DNA from: Verrucomicrobiota bacterium
GTDB lineage: Bacteria > Verrucomicrobiota > Verrucomicrobiia > Opitutales > UBA953
Direction of reading: 5' to 3'
Assembly (NCBI GenBank): GCA_026397955.1
Contig: JAPLTV010000014.1
Location: 62,001-126,000, forward strand
DNA: 64,000 nucleotides
Shown here: one piece after another, positions 30,328 to 39,496 of the stretch
How the letters are laid out: every line of letters begins with the position of its first letter
Numbering within the stretch: position 1 is the first letter of the stretch
Translations under genes and position numbers: made by a program
The notes under the pieces: model-generated
Told to the model about the DNA's origin: nothing
Seen by the model: the letters and a program-made list of their open reading frames with translations, nothing else
Databases searched by the model: none

Positions 30328-31205
30328 CCGTGGACGATTTCGGTGCCGATGCCCTTGTCGGTGAAGACCTCGAGCAGGAGCGCATGCGGGACGCGGCCGT
30401 CGATGAAGTGCACACGGCGGACGCCTTCCCGCAGGGCCTTCACGGCGCTATCGACCTTCGGGATCATCCCGCCGGCGATGACGCCCTTACGCTTGAGTTC
30501 TTCGACTTCGCTGACCTTCAGCGTGGTGATGAGGGAGGTCGGGTCCTTCGCGTCGGCGAGGAGGCCCGGGACATCGCTCATGAAGATGAGGCGGCGGGCG
30601 CGCAGGGAATTAGCCACGGCCGCGGCGGCGACATCGGCGTTGGTATTGTAAGCCTGGTCATCGGCGTCGAGCGCGATGGGCGACACGACCGGGAGATGGC
30701 CGTCGGCGAGCGCCTTCTTGATCAGCTTCGTCTTCACGAACTTGATATCCCCGACGAAACCGATGTCGACGGGCTGCCCTTTATCGTCGGAGCCGAAGAG
30801 CTTCTCGCAAAGGTTGACGTGGTTACCCGGCATGCCGAGCGGATTGGCGCCGCGGGCCTTGAGGGATTCGCAGATCTGTCCGTTGATCTCGTGGTTGAGG
30901 GTCTCTTCGACGATCTTGACCGTCGCGGCGTCGGTGACGCGCATGCCGCCCCGGAACTCGGATTTGATGCCGGCCTTGTCCATGGCCCGCGTGATGGCCT
31001 TGCCGCCACCGTGGACGACGACGACCTGGATGCCGACGGCGGCTAGGAAGGCGATATCCGTGGCGACGCGGTCGCGGCCTTCGGGGCTCGGATCATCCAT
31101 GAAGCTACCGCCGTACTTCACCACGAAGGTGGAGCCACGGAACTTGTGGATATACGGAAGCGCCTCGAGAAGGACCTCGGCTTTTTGCGTGGCGGGAATG
31201 CTCAT
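30324..31205 (-). CDS. argB: Acetylglutamate kinase
   Basis: [31 protein letters not shown]; 4-nt overlap with argD. Confidence 0.95.
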   Translation of the reverse strand: MSIPATQKAEVLLEALPYIHKFRGSTFVVKYGGSFMDDPSPEGRDRVATDIAFLAAVGIQVVVVHGGGKAITRAMDKAGIKSEFRGGMRVTDAATVKIVEETLNHEINGQICESLKARGANPLGMPGNHVNLCEKLFGSDDKGQPVDIGFVGDIKFVKTKLIKKALADGHLPVVSPIALDADDQAYNTNADVAAAAVANSLRARRLIFMSDVPGLLADAKDPTSLITTLKVSEVEELKRKGVIAGGMIPKVDSAVKALREGVRRVHFIDGRVPHALLLEVFTDKGIGTEIVHG

Positions 31206-31255
31206 CTTGCGAAGGGAGTGTCAGGACTGCGGACGGGAGAGTAAACGGAAAAACC

Positions 31256-32485
31256 TTACTCGCTCTTGTTGTAATTCACGTAGCCGTCGGTGAGGTCCGC
31301 GGCCAGGAGCCGGAACTTCGCGTCACCGAGGTTAAGCTTCAGCCGGACGGCGAAACGGGCCGCCTTCACGACTTGCTTCCACTGGGGCTTGTTCTCGGGC
31401 AGCGGCTTACCGCCGAGGACGGCCGGGACGTCGTCGTAATAGATATCCAGTTTGGCTTCGTCGAGGCCCGTGCGGGCGTAGCCAGCGGCATCGGCGAGAC
31501 GGCCCCAATTCGGGTCTTCGCCAAACCAGGAAGACTTAACTAGGAGGGAGTTACCGATCGCGCGGGCAATCTTCTCGGCGTCGGCGCGGGTGCGGGCGCC
31601 TTCGACCTCCACGGAGACGACCTTGGTAATCTTCTCGCCGTCGCCGACGATCTTCTCCGCCAAAGCGAAGCACACCTTGTCGAGGGCTTCCTGGAAGAGG
31701 GTCCGGAGGCCGGCTGGGGCGGCAGCTCCCACGGAGACGCCGGAGACGCCGGAAGCAAGAAGCAGGACGGTGTCGTTGGTGGACATGTCGCCATCGACGC
31801 TGACGCAATTGAAAGACTGGTCCGAAGAGGATTTCAGGGCCGTCTTGAGTTCTGCCGGCGAGGCAGCCGCGTCGGTGCAGACGAAGGCGAGCATCGTGGC
31901 CATATTGGGCTCGATCATGCCAGCTCCCTTGGCGATGCCGGCGATGGTGACGGTCTTGCCCTCCCAGACGAAACGCGCGGTGACGGACTTCGGACGGGTG
32001 TCGGAGGTGAGGATGGCGTTGGCGGAGCGCACGCCTTCGGCGGCGTCACGCGTGAGGCGGGAAGCGGAGACCTTGATGCCCTCGGCGACCTTGGTCATCG
32101 GGAGGAGTTCGCCGATACGGCCAGTGGAGCAGACGAGGAAGGCGTCGCTCGGAGCGCCCACGGCGGCGGCGGCAAGCTTCGCCATTGCGATGGCGTCGGC
32201 ATCGCCTTGGGCGGCCGTGCAGGCGTTGGCGTTGCCGCTATTTCCGACGATGCCCCGGATCTTATCTGCGGAGACGGCGAGCACCTGCTGGCAGAAGCGC
32301 ACCGGCGCGGCCTTCACGTCATTGGTCGTGAAGACGCCGGCGGCGGCGCACGGCTGATCGGCGACGACAATCGTCAGGTCGAGGCGGTCGAGGCCCTTAT
32401 TACGGATGTCGCAGCCGGCGGCGCCGACGCGGAAGCCGGGAACGTCGGAGACGCCCGGCGAATCATTGGTGAACTCGATGGACAT
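31256..32485 (-). CDS. argJ: Bifunctional ornithine acetyltransferase / N-acetylglutamate synthase
   Basis: GIAKGAGMIEPNMATMLAFVCTDA, the conserved autocleavage region of ArgJ. Confidence 0.95.
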   Translation of the reverse strand: MSIEFTNDSPGVSDVPGFRVGAAGCDIRNKGLDRLDLTIVVADQPCAAAGVFTTNDVKAAPVRFCQQVLAVSADKIRGIVGNSGNANACTAAQGDADAIAMAKLAAAAVGAPSDAFLVCSTGRIGELLPMTKVAEGIKVSASRLTRDAAEGVRSANAILTSDTRPKSVTARFVWEGKTVTIAGIAKGAGMIEPNMATMLAFVCTDAAASPAELKTALKSSSDQSFNCVSVDGDMSTNDTVLLLASGVSGVSVGAAAPAGLRTLFQEALDKVCFALAEKIVGDGEKITKVVSVEVEGARTRADAEKIARAIGNSLLVKSSWFGEDPNWGRLADAAGYARTGLDEAKLDIYYDDVPAVLGGKPLPENKPQWKQVVKAARFAVRLKLNLGDAKFRLLAADLTDGYVNYNKSE

Positions 32486-32491
32486 GGGAAA

Positions 32492-33541
32492 TCAGCGGAG
32501 ACCTTCGGACTCGTCCCAACCCATCATCAGGTTGAGGTTCTGGACCGCCTGACCGCCGGCGCCCTTCAGGAGATTGTCGATCACCGAGGTGATGATGAGG
32601 TTGCCCGTACGCGCGTCGGCGACGACGGAGCAGGCGACCCGGTTCGTGTTGGCTACGTGGGCGGTGTCAGGGAATTCGCCCGACTTGAGCAAGGTGACGA
32701 ACGGCCGGCCGGCATAGGCTTTCTGCCACACAGCCTCGACCTGCGCGACGGTGACGCTGGGGGCGGGCACGACGATGGTGGTGGCGATACCCCGATGCAT
32801 AGGTGCGAGGTGCGGATTGAACTGGACCACGACCGGCTGGCCGGCGGCCACGCCGAACTGCTCCTCGATCTCGGCGATGTGCCGGTGACCGGGAATACCA
32901 TAGGCCTTGATCGAGCTGTCGCGCTCGGAGAAGAGGAAAGCCACGTCGGCCTTCTTGCCGGCGCCGGAGACGCCGCTGTACGAATTGATAATCAGCCGAC
33001 CCGGCTCGGGCTTGAGCAATCCCGCGCGGAGAAGCGGCACCAGCGGCACCTGGATACTGGTCGGGTAGCAACCCGGGCAGGCGATGAGCTTCGCGGATTT
33101 CCACGCGTCGTCGGTCTGGAGTTCCGGAATGACGTAACGCGCCTGCGCGGCGAGGGCCGGGGCCGGGTGGTCATGCCCGTAATACTTTTTGTACAAGCCG
33201 AGGTCGCGCAGACGGAAGTCGGCGGAGAGGTCGAGCACCCGCTTGCCGGCCGCGACGAGCGGCTGGGCATATTCGGCGGCGACGCCATGCGGCAGCGCCA
33301 GGAACCAGACGTCCACGTCGGACTTCGCGCATTCTTCGGGCGAGGAGGCGGAAAACAGCAGGGCCGGGTCCACGATGCCACGAAGGCGAGGGATCTCGTC
33401 GGCCACGGACTTGCCGGCCAAGGTGCGGGAACAGACCGCGGCGAGCCGGACCCGCGGGTGGCGGGCCAGGACGCGGACGAGCTCCTCCCCGGTGTAACCG
33501 GAGGCGCCGACGATGCCGACCTTGGTCAGGTTTTGGGTCAT
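32492..33541 (-). CDS. argC: N-acetyl-gamma-glutamyl-phosphate reductase
   Basis: KVGIVGASGYTGEELVRVLARHP...ACPGCYPTSIQVPL. Confidence 0.95.
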   Translation of the reverse strand: MTQNLTKVGIVGASGYTGEELVRVLARHPRVRLAAVCSRTLAGKSVADEIPRLRGIVDPALLFSASSPEECAKSDVDVWFLALPHGVAAEYAQPLVAAGKRVLDLSADFRLRDLGLYKKYYGHDHPAPALAAQARYVIPELQTDDAWKSAKLIACPGCYPTSIQVPLVPLLRAGLLKPEPGRLIINSYSGVSGAGKKADVAFLFSERDSSIKAYGIPGHRHIAEIEEQFGVAAGQPVVVQFNPHLAPMHRGIATTIVVPAPSVTVAQVEAVWQKAYAGRPFVTLLKSGEFPDTAHVANTNRVACSVVADARTGNLIITSVIDNLLKGAGGQAVQNLNLMMGWDESEGLR

Positions 33542-33606
33542 GGCTTGAGAGGATAGGTGGGTTTGATGACGAAGTGATGGCGGGACACAGGGAACTGGGC
33601 AACAAA

Positions 33607-33630
33607 AAGGCCCCGGGGTGCCGGGGCCTT
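33607..33630 (-). terminator. Rho-independent terminator of rplM-rpsI
   Basis: AAGGCCCCGG/CCGGGGCCTT stem with T5 on the minus strand. Confidence 0.75.
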
Positions 33631-33654
33631 CGAGGGTTCCTGTCTCTTCGCGGA

Positions 33655-34053
33655 TTAACGCTTCGAGAACTGGAAGCGCTTGCGGGCACCAGGGCGGCCG
33701 GGCTTCTTACGTTCGCGCATACGACCGTCGCGGGTAAGGAGACCTTCCTTCTTGAGAGGAGCGCGGAGGGTGGCGTCCATCTTCTGGATCGCGCGAGCGA
33801 GACCATGGGAGATGGCACCAGCCTGGCCGTTGGGGCCGCCGCCGATAACGCGGACGATGACGTCGAGCTGGCCGTCGAGGCCGGCGGTCGTGATCGGGAG
33901 GGTGGCGGACTTCACCAGGGCCTCGGTGTAGAGGTATTCTTCAACGGGCTTGCCGTTGACGACGATGACGCCGGTACCGCGGGAAAGGCGGATGCGGGCC
34001 GAGGCGGTCTTACGACGGCCGACAGCGAGGATAGCGGAGGACTTGGCGCTCAT
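33655..34053 (-). CDS. rpsI: 30S ribosomal protein S9
   Basis: AVGRRKTASARIRLSRGTGVIVVNGKPVEEYL...RMRERKKPGRPGARKRFQFSKR. Confidence 0.96.
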   Translation of the reverse strand: MSAKSSAILAVGRRKTASARIRLSRGTGVIVVNGKPVEEYLYTEALVKSATLPITTAGLDGQLDVIVRVIGGGPNGQAGAISHGLARAIQKMDATLRAPLKKEGLLTRDGRMRERKKPGRPGARKRFQFSKR

Positions 34054-34072
34054 TTAAGAAAGATAAGGGCGA

Positions 34073-34516
34073 TTAGACCTTCTTAGCCTCGGGGAAAGGC
34101 TGAGGGTTGTTGGCGGCCTGGTCATGCTTATCGCCGGCATAGACGCGCAGCTTAAGGAGCATGGCGTTGGCGAGGCGGTTCTTCGGGAGCATGCCCTTGA
34201 CGGCATGGGTCACGATGAACTCCGGGCGACGCTCGCGCATGGCGGCGGCGGTGCGGCGGTAGGCGGTACCGACCCAGCCGGTGTAGAACATGTAGGTCTT
34301 GTCCTCTTCCTTGGAACCCGTGAGGCGGACCTTATCGGCGTTGATCACGATGACGTAATCGCCGGTGTCGACGTGGGGGGTGTAGGTGGGCTTGTGGCGG
34401 CCGCGGAGAATATTGGCAATTTTGACAGCGAGACGGCCCAGGATCTGGTCCTTGGCGTCAACGACGTACCAGGTCTTGTCCTTGAGCTGCACGTTCTTGG
34501 CTAGCGTGGTCTTCAT
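34073..34516 (-). CDS. rplM: 50S ribosomal protein L13
   Basis: WYVVDAKDQILGRLAVKIANILRGRHKPTYTPHVDTGDYVIVINADK...VKGMLPKNRLANAMLLKLRVYAG; start at ATG 34516. Confidence 0.96.
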   Translation of the reverse strand: MKTTLAKNVQLKDKTWYVVDAKDQILGRLAVKIANILRGRHKPTYTPHVDTGDYVIVINADKVRLTGSKEEDKTYMFYTGWVGTAYRRTAAAMRERRPEFIVTHAVKGMLPKNRLANAMLLKLRVYAGDKHDQAANNPQPFPEAKKV

Positions 34517-34610
34517 AGAGAGGGAAAGGGGGAAAATGAGAAAGCACCCCCCTCCGTCAACACTCGAATGCACCCCGGCGGGGGGGTGCCTGAAATAGGC
34601 CAAAAACAAG

Positions 34611-34638
34611 GGAGGCGCGGCCTTAAGCCACGCCTCCC
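34611..34638 (-). terminator. Putative terminator of the 34667..35431 gene
   Basis: GGAGGCGTGGC-TTAA-GGCCGCGCCTCC-type stem followed by T-rich tract on the minus strand. Confidence 0.6.
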
Positions 34639-34666
34639 TGTCCTGCCCTATTTTAAAGAGGGCGGA

Positions 34667-35431
34667 TTAGAAGCGGAAGTTGGCGTAGACGCGGGCCCAG
34701 AGGGAGCCGCCGGCGGTCTTGATCTGGCTGTCGGTGTTGTAGGCCCAGTTGGCGCCCACGCCGAGCTCCGCACCACGGCCGACCTGACGGGTAAGGTCAA
34801 GGGAGGCGCCCAGGTAGCCATAAGCGTTCTTGGCGGCATAGACGGAGGCCGAGGCATCGCTGAGGCCGCCGTAAACCTTCGTCACGACATCGACGCCAGA
34901 GAGACCGATACTGGAGCCAGCGAAAGTCTTGGAGCCGGCGACTTCGACGGTGAACTGCTGCAGGTCGAGGCTGTAGTAGGCGTAGAGCGAAGGCTTGAGC
35001 GAGACGTTGGCGAAGGACAGACCAGCATAGACCTCGGAGTTAGAGGCGATCTGCGTGAAGCCATTCGCGCCGATGCTATGAACGGTCGGGGCGGTCATGC
35101 GCTGGAAGCCGAGGTCGACTTCACCGAAGCCGTAATCCTTACGGGCGCCGAAGGTGTAGGTGCGCTCCATGGCATCAGCGTTGAAGAAGTTGGCGTAGAC
35201 CGAAGTACCGGAAAGGCCCGGGACGCTGTAGTCGAGGGTGACGGCGGCCTGGAAGAGTCCGTCGGTGGAGGAACGCTCGATGCCGCGGAAGACGTTCTTG
35301 CCGCTCCACGAAGCGCTGCCACGAAGGGAGAGATCCGTGGTGGAGGCGGCGACCGGGGCCGGCGCGGGGCTCTGGGCGTTGACGCCTGCGACGAAGACAG
35401 ACAGGGCGAGGGCGGTAAGGGCGTGCTTCAT
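34667..35431 (-). CDS. Small outer-membrane beta-barrel / putative porin-like protein
   Basis: Signal peptide MKHALTALALSVFVAGVNAQ, alternating beta-strand pattern, C-terminal ...ARVYANFRF ending in Phe. Confidence 0.65.
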   Translation of the reverse strand: MKHALTALALSVFVAGVNAQSPAPAPVAASTTDLSLRGSASWSGKNVFRGIERSSTDGLFQAAVTLDYSVPGLSGTSVYANFFNADAMERTYTFGARKDYGFGEVDLGFQRMTAPTVHSIGANGFTQIASNSEVYAGLSFANVSLKPSLYAYYSLDLQQFTVEVAGSKTFAGSSIGLSGVDVVTKVYGGLSDASASVYAAKNAYGYLGASLDLTRQVGRGAELGVGANWAYNTDSQIKTAGGSLWARVYANFRF

Positions 35432-35470
35432 AGAGTGGTGTTTGGACCTTTATTTCCGCCCAAAAATAAA

Positions 35471-35501
35471 CCGTTGGCAAGCCCCAAGGGGCCGCCAACG
35501 G
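35471..35501 (-). terminator. Rho-independent terminator of icd
   Basis: CCGTTGGC...GCCAACGG stem followed by TTTATTTTT on the minus strand. Confidence 0.7.
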
Positions 35502-35533
35502 CGTGGTGCGGATTATGTGACGATCCCGGACGA

Positions 35534-36787
35534 TTACATCGACGCGATGATCGCGTCGCCGAATTCCGAGCACTTGATCTCGGTGGCGCCCTGCATCTGG
35601 CGGGCGAAATCGTAGGTCACGCGACCGCCGCCGATCGCACCGTTAAGCCCCTTGAGCACGAGGTCGGCCGCTTCGGTCCAACCCATGTAGCGGAGCATCA
35701 TCTCGCCGGAGAGCACGACGGAGCCCGGATTGACGACGTCCTTGTTGGCGTACTTGGGAGCGGTGCCGTGCGTGGCCTCGAAGATCGCGTGGCCGGTGAG
35801 GTAGTTGATATTGCCGCCGGGGGCGATGCCGATGCCGCCGACTTGTGCCGCGAGGGCGTCGGAGAGATAGTCCCCGTTCAGGTTGAGGGTCGCGATGACG
35901 TCGAAGTCCGTCGGTCGAGTAAGGATCTGCTGGAGGGTGATGTCGGCGATGGCGTCCTTGATGATGAGACCGGCGCCGGGCTTACCTTCCGGGATCTTGC
36001 ACCAGGGACCGCCGTCGATTTCCTCGGCACCGAACTCGCTCTTGGCGAGGTCGTAGCCCCACTTCATGAAGGCGCCTTCGGTGTACTTCATGATATTACC
36101 CTTATGGACGAGGGTCAGCGACTTGCGCTTATTGGCGATGGCGTACTGGATGGCCGAGCGGATCAGGCGCTCGGAACCCGGGCGGGAGACCGGCTTGATA
36201 CCGAGGCCCACGGTTTCGGGCTGTTCGGCGCCGAAACGGATCTTCTTAAATTCCTTCGGGAAGTTCGTCTTGATGAAGTCGAGGGTCTTGAGGGCGATCT
36301 CCGAACCGGCTTCGAAGTCGATGCCGGCGTAGATGTCCTCGGTGTTCTCGCGGAAGATCACCATGTCGACCTTGCCGGGATTCTTCACCGGAGAAGGCAC
36401 GCCCGTGAACCACTGCACGGGACGGAGACAGACGTAGAGGTCGAGCTGCTGACGCAGGGCGACATTAAGGGAACGGATGCCGCCGCCGGTCGGAGTGGTG
36501 AGCGGGCCCTTGATGCCGACGAGGTAATCACGGAAAGCGGTGAGCGTGGCCTCAGGCAGCCAGTCGCCGGTCGCCTTGAAGGACTTCTCGCCCGCGAGGA
36601 CTTCGAGCCACTCGATCTTGCGCTTGCCGGCGTAGGCCTTGGCGACTGCGGCGTCGAGGACGCGGACGGAGGCGCGCCAAATGTCCGGGCCGGTGCCGTC
36701 GCCTTCGATGAAGGGGACGACCGGATGGTCAGGGACGGTCAGTTTGCCGTTGGCGATCGTGATACGGCCGGATGCGGGGGAGCTCAT
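35534..36787 (-). CDS. icd: NADP-dependent isocitrate dehydrogenase
   Basis: [24 protein letters not shown]...[18 protein letters not shown]...[27 protein letters not shown]. Confidence 0.95.
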   Translation of the reverse strand: MSSPASGRITIANGKLTVPDHPVVPFIEGDGTGPDIWRASVRVLDAAVAKAYAGKRKIEWLEVLAGEKSFKATGDWLPEATLTAFRDYLVGIKGPLTTPTGGGIRSLNVALRQQLDLYVCLRPVQWFTGVPSPVKNPGKVDMVIFRENTEDIYAGIDFEAGSEIALKTLDFIKTNFPKEFKKIRFGAEQPETVGLGIKPVSRPGSERLIRSAIQYAIANKRKSLTLVHKGNIMKYTEGAFMKWGYDLAKSEFGAEEIDGGPWCKIPEGKPGAGLIIKDAIADITLQQILTRPTDFDVIATLNLNGDYLSDALAAQVGGIGIAPGGNINYLTGHAIFEATHGTAPKYANKDVVNPGSVVLSGEMMLRYMGWTEAADLVLKGLNGAIGGGRVTYDFARQMQGATEIKCSEFGDAIIASM

Positions 36788-36866
36788 AGTAAGAAGGAAG
36801 ATAACAAACCGTGTTCAGGGGGCCTGTTTCAAGCCAATACGCTGGTCGGCATCCTAGGGAAAAGAA

Positions 36867-36890
36867 AAGGACCCCCTTGCGAGGGTCCTT
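36867..36890 (-). terminator. Terminator of tandem RHH gene
   Basis: AAGGACCC...GGGTCCTT with T-rich tail on the minus strand. Confidence 0.6.
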
Positions 36891-36948
36891 GTGATGACCG
36901 GGAGTGCCGGCGCCATCCGCCCCGAGGGACGGAAAAGACTAGGAAGAA

Positions 36949-37014
36949 TTACTTCTTCTTAGCTTTGGTGGCCTTCTTGGCGCTCTTCTTAGCAGCAGCC
37001 TTCTTTTTAGCCAT
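36949..37014 (-). CDS. Possible internal in-frame 21-aa Lys/Ala-rich protein MAKKKAAAKKSAKKATKAKKK
   Basis: In-frame ATG preceded by AAAAAAAGGACACACCTATG (AAGGA, 7-nt spacing to ATG). Confidence 0.4.
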   Translation of the reverse strand: MAKKKAAAKKSAKKATKAKKK

Positions 37015-37344
37015 AGGTGTGTCCTTTTTTTGGATCGTTGTTGGGTTTGAGGGCAGCGCCTGAAGCGCCACCCTGACGATTCGCCCCACGCTCACCCGGG
37101 CGTTGCGCGCCTGGCGGGTGATACGAGTACGGAGCTCCGACGGTACGCGGAAAGAAACCTGGCGGGACCGGGTGGTCTCCAGGGAAGGACGAGAGTCATC
37201 GTAACGGTCGAGCGCGTGACGGATCACTTCGCTCAAGGTGCTCAAACCAGACCGATGCTGAAAGGCGACCACCTCAGAGTGGAGCTTCGGGGGAAGCGAC
37301 ACTGTGATGAGACTTTCGCTCGGGGTTTCGGTTCGGTTCGTCAC
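36949..37344 (-). CDS. Tandem ribbon-helix-helix DNA-binding protein with Lys/Ala-rich histone H1-like tail
   Basis: LITVSLPPKLHSEVVAFQHRSGLSTLSEVIRHALDRYD and RQVSFRVPSELRTRITRQARNARVSVGRIVRVALQAL are two RHH-like segments; C-terminus MAKKKAAAKKSAKKATKAKKK. Confidence 0.7.
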   Translation of the reverse strand: MTNRTETPSESLITVSLPPKLHSEVVAFQHRSGLSTLSEVIRHALDRYDDSRPSLETTRSRQVSFRVPSELRTRITRQARNARVSVGRIVRVALQALPSNPTTIQKKDTPMAKKKAAAKKSAKKATKAKKK

Positions 37345-37536
37345 GTTGCGGTTAACTCTTGATAAGATTCATAGGTATAACCCGCGCTTGCGCAAGAGGA
37401 AACTTTCATGTCACCGGAACGTCTCCGACAACGCGTAAAAAATCTGTTCACACAACGTCGCGTAAACATGAATTCGATACGGTCGGAGACCGTGCGAGCA
37501 GTTGACCGACGCGATGCGCGCCGACAGGATGACGAC

Positions 37537-39441
37537 ATGAGCGACCACGCGCACGATCCGGAACACGAAGCGCCCGGTGAATGGCGTAAGCTCGCCTTCC
37601 TCGCGGCCGTGAGCGGCGTATTAGGCCTGCTATCATTGGTCGCAGATCACTTCCTTGGCGCACGCTCGGCCTGGGCGCTCGCCCTCGTCGCCGGCTCCTG
37701 CCTCGCCGGCGGATGGGACGCCGCCATCGACGGATGGGCGTCACTGCGAGAACGGCGCGTCGACGTCCACCTCCTGATGATCGTCGTGGCGGTCGGCGCC
37801 TGGATCGTCGGCGCCGAGTGGGAGGGAGCCCTCCTTCTTTTTCTGTTTTCGACCGCCGGCGCCATCGAACATTACGCGATGGACCGGACCCGCGGCGCCA
37901 TCGACGCCCTCCTCGACAAGTCTCCGAAGCATGCCCGCCGACTGGGTCCAGATGACTCCGAAACCGAGGTACCAGTATCCGCCCTGCTCCCCGGCGACCG
38001 CATCGCCATCCTGCCCGGCGAACTAGTGCCGGCGGACGGCAAAGTCCTCTCCGGCGAGAGTGCCGTGGATGAGTCCAACCTCACTGGCGAAGCAAAACCG
38101 GCCCCAAAACAGGCCGAATCCGATGTCGCCGGGGGCACGCTCAACTCCTGGGGCCGCCTGATTGTCGAAGTCACCCGGGCGGAGCGCGACAGCGCCCTGC
38201 AGCGTATCGTCCGATTGATCCGCGAAGCCCAGGACAGCAAGGCCCCGGCCCAACGCGCCATCGACAAGTGGGGCGACGCCTACGCGATCTTCGCCCTCTC
38301 GGCCTCGGCGCTCTTCTTCCTCTTCCTGCAGTTCACCGCCCCCGATGGCCTCCGCGAGGCTTCACCTCTCTATCGGGCAATGACCCTGCTGGTGGTGCTC
38401 AGCCCCTGCGCCTTGGTCCTCTCCGTCCCCTCCGCCGTGCTCGCCGCCATCGCGGCGGGCGCTCGCCAGGGCATCCTCTTCCGCGGCGGCGCGGCGGTGG
38501 AGCGACTAGCCGACGTCGATTGCATCTGCTTCGACAAGACGGGTACGCTGACCGCCGGCGTCCCCGAGGTCGCCGCCCTTGAAGTGTACCCTGAAGGCCC
38601 GGGTCGCCTGCGCGCCCTGAGCGCCCTGCTCACGCTGGAATCCTCCACCACCCACCCGTTCGCTGCCGGAGTAGTCCGGGCCTGCCTTAAGGAAGGCGCC
38701 AGCCTGCTCCCGGTCCAAGGCCTCTCCAACTCTCCAGGACAAGGCGTCTCCGGCACCGTCTCCGGCACCCGCTGGAGCGTCGGCACCCGCGAGTTTGTCG
38801 GCGGAGGCTCCCTGCCCCCTGCGACGGTGGCCGAAGGCGCCATCGTCAGCGAAGTCTGGGCCTCCGACGGCACGGTGACCGTCCGCGCCACGCTGGTCGA
38901 CCGCATCCGCGACGAAAGCCGCTCGACCTTGATCGCCCTGCACGCCCGTAAGATCCGCACGGTGATGCTCACCGGCGACCGCGAGGAAGCGGCGGCCGTC
39001 GCCGCCCGCCAGGTCGGCATCCAATCCTACGCCGCGGCGCTCACGCCTGACGCCAAGATGGCCGCCATCCGCCGCTACTCCGCCGAAGGCCACATGGTCG
39101 CGATGGTCGGCGACGGGGTCAACGACGCCCCCAGCCTCGCCGCCGCGGACGTCGCCATCGGGATGGGCGGCCGGGGCAGCGACGCCGCCCTGGAATCCAG
39201 CGACCTCGTCCTGACCGACGACCGAATCGGCCGCTTGGTCGATGCGATCGAGCTCAGCCGCAGCGCCCGCATGGCGATCCGCTTCAACGTCCTGATTTCA
39301 ATCGGCGCAGCCCTCGGCATGGCCGCCTATGTGGTCTTCCGCGGCGCCCCCCTGCCCTTGGCCGTCAGCGTCCACGAAGGCAGCACCATCGTGGTCTGCC
39401 TCAACGGACTGCGCCTGCTCGCCCATCGCCCCCGCCGGTAA
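37537..39441 (+). CDS. Heavy-metal P1B-type ATPase, P1B-4-like (SPC / HEGST)
   Basis: VVLSPCALVLSVPSAVLAA, DKTGTLT phosphorylation site, GDGVNDAPSLAAADVAIGMG, SVHEGSTIVVCLNGLRLL; start likely ATG 37537 with AGGAT upstream (longer ORF starts 37408). Confidence 0.88.
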   Translation: MSDHAHDPEHEAPGEWRKLAFLAAVSGVLGLLSLVADHFLGARSAWALALVAGSCLAGGWDAAIDGWASLRERRVDVHLLMIVVAVGAWIVGAEWEGALLLFLFSTAGAIEHYAMDRTRGAIDALLDKSPKHARRLGPDDSETEVPVSALLPGDRIAILPGELVPADGKVLSGESAVDESNLTGEAKPAPKQAESDVAGGTLNSWGRLIVEVTRAERDSALQRIVRLIREAQDSKAPAQRAIDKWGDAYAIFALSASALFFLFLQFTAPDGLREASPLYRAMTLLVVLSPCALVLSVPSAVLAAIAAGARQGILFRGGAAVERLADVDCICFDKTGTLTAGVPEVAALEVYPEGPGRLRALSALLTLESSTTHPFAAGVVRACLKEGASLLPVQGLSNSPGQGVSGTVSGTRWSVGTREFVGGGSLPPATVAEGAIVSEVWASDGTVTVRATLVDRIRDESRSTLIALHARKIRTVMLTGDREEAAAVAARQVGIQSYAAALTPDAKMAAIRRYSAEGHMVAMVGDGVNDAPSLAAADVAIGMGGRGSDAALESSDLVLTDDRIGRLVDAIELSRSARMAIRFNVLISIGAALGMAAYVVFRGAPLPLAVSVHEGSTIVVCLNGLRLLAHRPRR

Positions 39442-39447
39442 ACAAAA

Positions 39448-39472
39448 AGGCCCCCAGGCGAACCTGGAGGCC
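39448..39472 (-). terminator. Terminator of RNase E/G gene
   Basis: AGGCC...GGCCT stem with T5 on the minus strand. Confidence 0.65.
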
Positions 39473-39496
39473 TCGATGGCATAAGCCCTTGGGGGC

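Noticed and set aside
34568-37063. 831-aa + strand ORF antisense to the porin-like gene and icd
   Set aside because: Crosses terminators and intergenic regions of minus-strand genes; composition typical of a shadow ORF.
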